A stretch of 11,495 nucleotides of DNA from Prevotella sp. UBA3776 (GTDB lineage: Bacteria > Bacteroidota > Bacteroidia > Bacteroidales > Bacteroidaceae), in contig DFFM01000040.1 of the NCBI GenBank assembly GCA_002369515.1, forward strand, positions 110,078 to 121,572, given 5' to 3'. Under the pieces are notes generated by a model that was given only the letters and a program-made list of their open reading frames with translations, was not told where the DNA came from and did not search any database. Positions within the stretch are counted from its first letter, which is position 1. Each line of letters opens with the position of its first letter. The translations under genes and the position numbers were made by a program. Shown here piece by piece: positions 6,911 to 11,495 of the stretch.

Positions 6911-8002
6911 TTAATGTTTTGGGCGCTTTTTTAGCCAACAATAGATGGGATAATGGTCGGAAAGGCTTATTTCTCTGTCAACTTTGCAGTTGAAGGGCTC
7001 CCAGTCGGGTGAGCAGAAGATGTTGTCTATGCGCACGTACATGTGGCTCTCGTGGAACGACCAGCCCGGGCCGTTGGCTGTGGCCACATAGCAGTCGGTC
7101 AGCCCCTTTGCCACGGTGCGGCGCACGTAGGAGAGCGGATTGTCGTTCAGGTCGCCGCATACGATGACGCTTTTCCCCTTGAGTGCTCTGACGTACCTGG
7201 CCACCGAGTCGGCCTGGGGCGAGCGTTTGGCGGCAGCCTTGGCCAGCTTGTCGATGAGCAGCAGCGAGGTGGTGCGCATGGTGTCTTCGGCCATCTGGCC
7301 TTTTATCATGTGCCTGAATTCTTTCTTCTCGGCATAAGAGATGCTGTTGGTCTCCAGGTGGCAGTTCACCACGGTCACCGTGTCGCCGTCGATGAGCAGT
7401 TTGAAGGCTCCCGTCACGTTCGACCAGGCCAGCGGATAGACATGCTCCTTGCCCACGATGGGGAACTTGCTGTAGATGGCGTTGATGTTGCCGGTTCGGC
7501 CAGCGCGCACAGTGTCGATGTAGGGGTAGGTGGCGCGTATCAAGGAGTCTGCTTTCATGATTCTTATGGCCTTTGGGAAATATTCCTGCAGGCAAACAAT
7601 GTCGGCTCCGCTGCCGAGAATGTACTCCAGAATGGGGTTGGGCTTGTCCTTGGGTGCCTTGTGCAGCACAAAGTTCCAAATGTTGTAGGAGAGCACCTTG
7701 ATGGCTCCTTCGGGTGTCTTGCGGGGCAGGTTCACGGGCAGATAGTTGCGCGTGGGCCACCATGCCAGCAGAAATCCAACCAGCGGAATGACCACGTAGC
7801 GCCGGTGAAAGAGGAGCCAGAAAACCAGAAACCCCACGTTCACCCATGCCACTGCAGGAAACAACAGGCTGAACACGCTTGCCTTGGGATGGTCAACGGG
7901 ATTGATCATTCCGCTGAATCCCAGAAAGAGAATCACCCCGATGGTGGCGATGTTGGCTCCGGCAATGACTCTTCGCGTGAACAATTTCAGCTTTCTCAGC
8001 AT
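6911..8002 (-). CDS. Membrane-anchored endonuclease/exonuclease/phosphatase-fold protein
   Basis: A 363-residue protein with three N-terminal membrane helices (about 13-31, 44-65 and 69-85) followed by a complete EEP (DNase I-like) domain from ~100 to 358. The metal and phosphate-handling residues are all present: Asn107 (SYNIW), Glu140 (CLQE), His215 (NCHLE), Asp284 and Asn286 (GDLND), Asp326 (RIDNIF) and the terminal SDH pair Asp349-His350. It should be an active Mg-dependent phosphoesterase on nucleic acid, phospholipid or another phosphodiester. The fold does not tell the substrate, and the domain's side of the membrane is not certain. A longer frame starts at a TTG (8038) and overlaps the rhomboid gene by 23 bases. 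I chose the ATG at 8002, which leaves a 13-base gap and places the first hydrophobic helix normally. It is probably co-transcribed with the rhomboid gene. Confidence 0.9.
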   Translation of the reverse strand: MLRKLKLFTRRVIAGANIATIGVILFLGFSGMINPVDHPKASVFSLLFPAVAWVNVGFLVFWLLFHRRYVVIPLVGFLLAWWPTRNYLPVNLPRKTPEGAIKVLSYNIWNFVLHKAPKDKPNPILEYILGSGADIVCLQEYFPKAIRIMKADSLIRATYPYIDTVRAGRTGNINAIYSKFPIVGKEHVYPLAWSNVTGAFKLLIDGDTVTVVNCHLETNSISYAEKKEFRHMIKGQMAEDTMRTTSLLLIDKLAKAAAKRSPQADSVARYVRALKGKSVIVCGDLNDNPLSYVRRTVAKGLTDCYVATANGPGWSFHESHMYVRIDNIFCSPDWEPFNCKVDREISLSDHYPIYCWLKKRPKH

Positions 8003-8015
8003 GGCAAGACGATGG

Positions 8016-8927
8016 CTACGAGCGGTTGCTGTTGTCAAATAATTTGCGTTTTTCTTCGGCCGTCAGGCTGTCGTATCCGCTGCGGCGTATTTTGTCCAGG
8101 ATGCGGTCAATCTCCTCCTGTTCGGCTTTTTTGCGGGCGTTGTACTCCCAGTCGGTTTCCTGGCTGGTCCTGTTGTCCTGGTGGCCGTTCAGGTTGTCGG
8201 CCCTTTTGTGCGAGTGTTTCTCCCAGAACGTGCGGAACTTGTCAATCGGCGATTCCGTTCCGCCGCGCAGATAGCTGTTGCCGTCGGGGTGGCGGCGCCA
8301 ATAGCGAATGAGCAGAAAACCGAACAGCATGCCGCCCAAGTGGGCAAAGTGAGCCACTCCGTCGCCCGACGACTGCAGGGCCATGAACAGTTCCAAGCCC
8401 GCATAAATCAGCACGAACCACTTGGCCTTGATGGGCACGGGCAGCGGAAAGATGAACACGCGCTGCTCGGGAAACAGCATTCCGAAGGCCAGTAGGATGC
8501 CGTAGATGGCACCCGAAGCGCCCACCGTGGTCAGGCCGTTGAACATGGCGGGATTGACCATCGAGAACGAAAGGCCATTGGCCGAAAGGTCAAGATAGAT
8601 GGCAATGTACTGCACCAGTTCTTGCATCAGACCGGCTCCAATTCCACAAGAAATGTAATAAAAAAGGAATTTTTTTGGCCCCCACACGTTCTCTATCACG
8701 CAACCGAACATCCACAGCGCAAACATGTTGAAGAAAATGTGCTGCAGATTGGCGTGCATGAACATGTAAGTGAACAACTGGTAGATGTGGAAGTCGGAGG
8801 CCATGAAGAAATGTAGCCCGAGAAGGTCGTTCAGGTCAACGCCTCCTCGGCCCATCACAAAGTAAGCCGCGAAGGCCAACACGTTGATGATGAGCAGATT
8901 CTTTGTTATGGTGGGTATGCTGCGCAT
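8016..8927 (-). CDS. Rhomboid-family intramembrane serine protease
   Basis: A 303-residue protein with a six-helix rhomboid core (~10-210) and a cytoplasmic C-terminal tail. The first helix is followed by the loop and HANLQHIFFN (58-67), with the conserved His63 and Asn67. The catalytic serine is Ser138 in GASGAIYG (136-143), and the catalytic histidine is His196 in AHLGG. Both are intact, so it should cleave membrane proteins within or near the bilayer. The tail (~211-303) is charged and ends in a helical motif, EIDRILDKIRRSGYDSLTAE, a C-terminal domain I recall from Bacteroidota rhomboids (possibly DUF6576; not checked). The ATG at 8927 starts right before the first hydrophobic helix. The gene is divergent from HU and is followed after 13 bases by the EEP gene. 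Its substrate is unknown. Confidence 0.93.
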   Translation of the reverse strand: MRSIPTITKNLLIINVLAFAAYFVMGRGGVDLNDLLGLHFFMASDFHIYQLFTYMFMHANLQHIFFNMFALWMFGCVIENVWGPKKFLFYYISCGIGAGLMQELVQYIAIYLDLSANGLSFSMVNPAMFNGLTTVGASGAIYGILLAFGMLFPEQRVFIFPLPVPIKAKWFVLIYAGLELFMALQSSGDGVAHFAHLGGMLFGFLLIRYWRRHPDGNSYLRGGTESPIDKFRTFWEKHSHKRADNLNGHQDNRTSQETDWEYNARKKAEQEEIDRILDKIRRSGYDSLTAEEKRKLFDNSNRS

Positions 8928-8959
8928 GTTGATTTTTATGATTTTGATAAAAACAGGGG

Positions 8960-8967
8960 CAAAATTA
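8960..8967 (-). promoter_or_regulatory. Probable -7 element of the rhomboid-EEP promoter
   Basis: TAATTTTG on the minus strand (8967-8960) fits the Bacteroidota -7 pattern TAnnTTTG and lies 33 bases before the rhomboid start. I see no good TTTG -33 element at the right distance, so only the -7 half is supported. Confidence 0.5.
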
Positions 8968-9049
8968 CGAAAAATATCTATTAAACGGCATAAAATAAGC
9001 CCATTACATACTTTTTTTCATTAAATTCTTCACTTTTTTTTATTTTTTG

Positions 9050-9080
9050 TTTGTTTTATGAAATGAATCTCCTATATTTG
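9050..9080 (+). promoter_or_regulatory. Consensus promoter of the HU gene
   Basis: TTTG (9050-9053), exactly 19 bases, then TATATTTG (9073-9080): a full match to the Bacteroidota housekeeping promoter. It is preceded by a long T-rich stretch (9010-9052) that could act like an upstream-activating AT-rich element, in keeping with high expression of HU. Transcription should start about 9086, giving a leader of ~48 bases. Confidence 0.85.
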
Positions 9081-9133
9081 CCAAAAAATTTGGAGAGAAA
9101 CGTTTAACATTCACTAATTAATAAATCAGAATT

Positions 9134-9406
9134 ATGAACAAGACAGAATTAATCGACAAAATCGCAGCTGGATCAGGTTTGACCAAAGCTGATGCCAAGA
9201 AGGCTCTCGACGCTACTGTTGCTGCCATCAAGGATGCACTCATCGCTGGCGACAAGGTCGCTCTCGTTGGTTTCGGAACATTCGCCGTTAACGAGCGCCC
9301 CGCTCGCGAGGGTATCAATCCTGCTACAAAGGAGAAAATCCAGATTGCAGCCAAGAAGGTTGCCAAGTTCAAGGCAGGTGCTGAGCTGGCTGACGCATTG
9401 AACTAA
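9134..9406 (+). CDS. hup: HU-family DNA-binding protein
   Basis: A 90-residue HU/IHF-family nucleoid protein. It binds DNA as a dimer and bends it by inserting a proline from each beta-arm. The helical body is residues 1-45 ([20 protein letters not shown] at the start), with GFGTF at 46-50 and the arm at ~53-75. The arm reads [16 protein letters not shown], keeping the intercalating Pro63 (INPAT) but with Ile61 instead of the usual Arg, Lys66 instead of Gly, and IAA instead of IPA. This variant is common in Bacteroidota HU. Length and the C-terminal helix ([13 protein letters not shown]) are normal. The gene has its own consensus promoter and a strong terminator, so it is a single-gene unit. 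Confidence 0.97.
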   Translation: MNKTELIDKIAAGSGLTKADAKKALDATVAAIKDALIAGDKVALVGFGTFAVNERPAREGINPATKEKIQIAAKKVAKFKAGAELADALN

Positions 9407-9430
9407 TTTTGTAAATAAAATTGACAAAAC

Positions 9431-9469
9431 AAAAAACCGGCTGACTCGTGCGAGTCAGCCGGTTTTTTT
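9431..9469. terminator. Bidirectional intrinsic terminator shared by HU and kduD
   Basis: AAAAAACCGGCTGACTCG (9431-9448) pairs perfectly with CGAGTCAGCCGG followed by seven T (9451-9469), with a TG centre. It lies 25 bases after the HU stop and 27 bases after the kduD stop on the other strand. The A-run and T-run let it end both convergent transcripts. Confidence 0.95.
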
Positions 9470-9495
9470 GTTGCTTGCATTCCTTCAGCCTTGTT

Positions 9496-10290
9496 TCAGG
9501 GCTGTTTGCCGATGTAGGCCAGAATGCCGCCGTCAACATAGAGGATATGGCCGTTTACGGCGTCGCTTGCATGCGAGGCGAGGAACACTGCGGGGCCGCC
9601 CAACTCCTCGGGCTCCAGCCAGCGGCCCGCCGGTGTCTTGGCGCAGATGAATGAGTCGAACGGGTGGCGCGAGCCGTCGGCCTGACGTTCGCGCAGGGGG
9701 GCCGTCTGCGGTGTGGCTATGTAGCCAGGGCCGATGGCGTTGCACTGGATGTTGTATTCGCCGTATTCTGAACAGATGTTGCGGGTGAGCATCTTCAGGC
9801 CGCCTTTGGCGGCAGCATAGGCACTCACCGTCTCGCGGCCCAGCTCGCTCATCATCGAGCAGATGTTGATGATTTTGCCTTCGCGTCGCTCCATCATTTC
9901 GGGAATGACGGCCTTGGTCATGATGAAGGGGCCCACCAGGTCGATGTCGATGACCTGCTGAAACTCTTCGCGTTTCATCTCGTGCATGGGTATGCGCTTG
10001 ATGATGCCGGCGTTGTTCACCAGGATGTCAATGTGTCCCAGCTTGCTGCGAATGTCGGCCACCATGGCCTTCACGTCGTCCTCGTTGGTCACGTCGCACA
10101 GATAGCCGTGAGCCTCGATGCCCTTGGCCCGGTATTCGGCCAGAGCCTTGTCCAGATGTTCTTGGCCGCGGCAGTTGAAAGCTATTTGCGCACCGGCATT
10201 GGCCAATGCCTCGGCAATGGAGAAACCTATGCCGTAGGCGGCTCCCGTTACGAGGGCCACCTTTCCTTCAAGTGAAAATGGATTCTTCAT
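9496..10290 (-). CDS. kduD: KduD-type 2-dehydro-3-deoxy-D-gluconate 5-dehydrogenase (SDR family)
   Basis: A 264-residue short-chain dehydrogenase. It has the nucleotide-binding TGAAYGIG (15-22), CDV at 65-67, NNAG (92-95) and the catalytic triad Ser145, Tyr158 and Lys162 (YAAAK). The likely reaction interconverts 2,5-diketo-3-deoxy-D-gluconate and 2-dehydro-3-deoxy-D-gluconate with NAD(H), the step after KduI in unsaturated-uronate breakdown. Close relatives in Bacteroidota are often annotated gluconate 5-dehydrogenase, and the sequence alone cannot fully separate the two. The position directly after kduI decides for KduD. Only two bases separate its ATG from the kduI stop, so the genes are co-transcribed and probably translationally coupled. 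The C-terminus (HILYVDGGILAYIGKQP) is complete. It ends just before the terminator shared with HU. Confidence 0.93.
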   Translation of the reverse strand: MKNPFSLEGKVALVTGAAYGIGFSIAEALANAGAQIAFNCRGQEHLDKALAEYRAKGIEAHGYLCDVTNEDDVKAMVADIRSKLGHIDILVNNAGIIKRIPMHEMKREEFQQVIDIDLVGPFIMTKAVIPEMMERREGKIINICSMMSELGRETVSAYAAAKGGLKMLTRNICSEYGEYNIQCNAIGPGYIATPQTAPLRERQADGSRHPFDSFICAKTPAGRWLEPEELGGPAVFLASHASDAVNGHILYVDGGILAYIGKQP

Positions 10291-10292
10291 GA

Positions 10293-11135
10293 TTACTTCA
10301 AGTCCGTGATGAGTGAAAAGTCCTGGTCGCCGTAGTCGAGGTTCTCACCTCCCATGCCCCAGATGAAAGTGTAGTTGTGAGTGGCGGCAGCACTGTGGAT
10401 GCTCCATTCGGGCGAAAGCACGGCCTGGTCGCCGCGCATCCAGATGTGGCGTGTTTCGTCCACCTCGCCCATGAAGTGGCATACGGCCTGGTCCTGGGGC
10501 ACCTCGAAGTAGAAATATGCTTCCATGCGGCGCGAGTGTACATGTGCGGGCATGGTGTTCCACACCGAGCCAGTGGCCAGCTCCGTCATGCCCATCTGCA
10601 GTTGGCAGGTGGGCAGCACCTGGTTCACTATCATCTTGTTGATGTTGCGCTCGTTCGACATCTCGAGGCTTCCCATGTGGGCCACCACGGCGTCCTGCTT
10701 CGTAATCTTCCGCGAGGGATACTCCTTGTGGGCCGTCGTGGAGTTGAAGTAGAACTTGGCGGGCTTCTGCGCGTCCTTCGAGCAGAACACCACGTCGCGG
10801 TCGCCGCGGCCAATGTAGAGGGCCTCCTTGAAGTTGAGCTCGAACACTTCGTCGCCCACCTTCACGCAGCCCTCGCCGCCCACGTTGAACACGCCCACCT
10901 CGCGGCGCGTGGTGAAGAACGGGGCCTTCAGCGGGTCGATGGCTTCCAGTTTCAGACACTCGTTGACGGGCATGGCTCCGCCCACCACCATGCGGTCGTA
11001 CATTGAATAGACCATGTTCACCTCGTCGTCGGCAAACACCTTCTCGATGAGGAAGTCGCGGCGGATGCGCTTGGTGTCGTAACTCTTTGCGTCCTCGGGA
11101 TGGGCCGCATAACGAATTTCATAATTTGTCTTCAT
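10293..11135 (-). CDS. kduI: 4-deoxy-L-threo-5-hexosulose-uronate ketol-isomerase
   Basis: A 280-residue cytoplasmic cupin-type isomerase, the normal length for KduI. It converts 4-deoxy-L-threo-5-hexosulose uronate, formed from the unsaturated uronates that polysaccharide lyases release from pectin or glycosaminoglycans, into 2,5-diketo-3-deoxy-D-gluconate. The zinc ligands of the family are all in place: His198 and His200 (PAHVHS), Glu205 (RRMEAYFYFE) and His247 (WSIHSAAATHNY). The ending WGMGGENLDYGDQD is the typical family C-terminus. The ATG at 11135 gives the expected N-terminus. It is first in a two-gene operon with kduD and driven by a consensus promoter at 11291-11322. No lyase, transporter, kdgK/kdgA-type or regulator gene lies in the window, so the rest of the pathway must be elsewhere. 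Confidence 0.97.
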   Translation of the reverse strand: MKTNYEIRYAAHPEDAKSYDTKRIRRDFLIEKVFADDEVNMVYSMYDRMVVGGAMPVNECLKLEAIDPLKAPFFTTRREVGVFNVGGEGCVKVGDEVFELNFKEALYIGRGDRDVVFCSKDAQKPAKFYFNSTTAHKEYPSRKITKQDAVVAHMGSLEMSNERNINKMIVNQVLPTCQLQMGMTELATGSVWNTMPAHVHSRRMEAYFYFEVPQDQAVCHFMGEVDETRHIWMRGDQAVLSPEWSIHSAAATHNYTFIWGMGGENLDYGDQDFSLITDLK

Positions 11136-11215
11136 AATTATCTTGATTTGTTTCTAGGATGTTTTCCACATTTTGTCTGTCTTCCATATAACTAAAAGTT
11201 ATTCGTCTGTTTGCA

Positions 11216-11280
11216 GTAGGAGGTGACGTGTCCAACGTCACAATCCGTGAATTTGTGACGTGGGACACGTCACCTCCTAC
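11216..11280. repeat. 65-base near-perfect palindrome in the kduI leader, itself made of two palindromes
   Basis: The left arm is 11216-11243 and the right arm 11253-11280. Each is 28 bases and they are complementary except for one position, with a 9-base centre TCCGTGAAT. Each arm also holds its own palindrome: GTGACGT-GTCCA-ACGTCAC (11223-11241) and GTGACGT-GGGAC-ACGTCAC (11255-11273). It can therefore fold as one long hairpin or two short ones. An outer 8-base pair, TTTGCAGT (11210-11217) and ACTGCAAA (11287-11294), flanks it. It starts only a few bases downstream of the kduI promoter's expected start point, so it would form the very 5' end of the kduID mRNA. Between it and kduI lies only a small ATAACT/AGTTAT hairpin (11188-11202). 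Confidence 0.85.
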
Positions 11281-11290
11281 ATGGACACTG

Positions 11291-11322
11291 CAAAATTACG
11301 AAATATAATACGGACGGGCAAA
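11291..11322 (-). promoter_or_regulatory. Consensus promoter of the kduI-kduD operon
   Basis: On the minus strand, TTTG (11322-11319), a 20-base spacer, then TAATTTTG (11298-11291), a full Bacteroidota promoter match. Transcription should begin near 11284, giving a leader of about 150 bases that starts with the palindrome at 11216-11280. Confidence 0.8.
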
Positions 11323-11374
11323 TCAGAACACTTAAAAATAATAAAATTCAAGTTTCGCTATCGCTCAACTTTTT

Positions 11375-11410
11375 GGAGTTCAAGGAGTTCATGGAGTTCA
11401 AGGAGTTGCA
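11375..11410. repeat. Four tandem copies of a 9-base unit
   Basis: The units are GGAGTTCAA (11375-11383), GGAGTTCAT (11384-11392), GGAGTTCAA (11393-11401) and GGAGTTGCA (11402-11410), the last one degenerate. No gene covers it. The 11323-11495 stretch is otherwise AT-rich or repeat sequence without a supported gene. Confidence 0.85.
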
Positions 11411-11485
11411 AGACAATAGCTTCGTGCCGTGTTTCCCCCAAAACAGAAGGACTCAGAGCAAAGACTAATGTCTTGAAACTCCTTG
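11399..11485. repeat. Inverted repeat continuing toward the right edge
   Basis: CAAGGAGTTGCAAGACA (11399-11415) is complementary to TGTCTTGAAACTCCTTG (11469-11485) with one mismatch. The 53-base segment between them shows no gene. Another AACTCCTTG copy (11487-11495) runs into the window edge, so the right arm also carries tandem units and the element probably continues outside. It resembles dispersed non-coding repeats; no transposase is visible. Confidence 0.7.
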
Positions 11486-11495
11486 TAACTCCTTG

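Noticed and set aside
8003..8038. Upstream TTG start extending the EEP protein by 12 residues
   Set aside because: It needs a non-ATG start and overlaps the rhomboid coding end. The ATG at 8002 places the first membrane helix normally.
7043..8311. Long plus-strand open frame (422 codons) opposite the EEP and rhomboid genes
   Set aside because: It runs antisense across two well-supported genes with full catalytic motifs. Its translation is rich in His, Gly and Cys and shows no domain. It is explained by codon bias of the opposite strand.
9001..9060. T-rich stretch as a possible terminator or phase-variable tract
   Set aside because: There is no hairpin, and the tracts are interrupted. It is better explained as AT-rich sequence upstream of the HU promoter.
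1..11495. CRISPR array, insertion sequence, integrase, phage or defence system
   Set aside because: No spaced direct repeats of CRISPR size, no transposase or integrase motifs, and no defence-type enzymes are visible. The window is mainly conserved chromosomal genes.

Overview
The window looks like a piece of a Bacteroidota chromosome, most likely a Prevotella-type gut or oral species. The evidence is a one-piece SecDF, Bacteroidota-style promoters (TTTG, a 19-20 base spacer, then TAnnTTTG), few Shine-Dalgarno sites, a tRNA gene without encoded CCA, a typical Bacteroidota HU, and secreted TlpA-type thioredoxin proteins. It is mostly conserved chromosome. I see no phage, integrase, insertion sequence, CRISPR array or defence cassette, and no convincing new multi-gene system.

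Layout. 1-594: 3' part of an unrecognised protein gene cut by the left edge. 788-2263: secreted TlpA-like thioredoxin protein with a CGPC site. 2264-2589: gene-free stretch with a strong hairpin and a near-consensus promoter, followed by tRNA-Arg(CCT) at 2590-2661. 2723-3517: ADP-ribosylglycohydrolase-family protein. 3518-3683: palindromic repeat filling the gap between two convergent stop codons, with a bidirectional terminator inside. 3682-6705 (minus): fused SecDF. 6911-8002 and 8016-8927 (minus): membrane-anchored endonuclease/exonuclease/phosphatase-fold protein and a rhomboid protease, 13 bases apart. 9134-9406 (plus): HU, divergent from the rhomboid gene and with its own consensus promoter. 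9496-11135 (minus): kduI-kduD, a two-gene operon for unsaturated uronate breakdown. 11136-11495: kduI leader, promoter and repeats.

Genes that act together: KduI and KduD are successive steps turning 4-deoxy-L-threo-5-hexosulose uronate, released from pectin or glycosaminoglycans, into 2-dehydro-3-deoxy-D-gluconate. SecDF drives late steps of Sec export, the route the signal-peptide-bearing TlpA-like protein would use. The rhomboid and EEP genes may be co-transcribed, with secDF downstream having an additional promoter. HU and kduD converge on one shared terminator.

The most unusual material is non-coding: a 65-base near-perfect palindrome, made of two smaller palindromes, predicted to form the 5' end of the kduID mRNA; the stop-to-stop repeat at 3518-3683; and an inverted/tandem repeat at the right edge.
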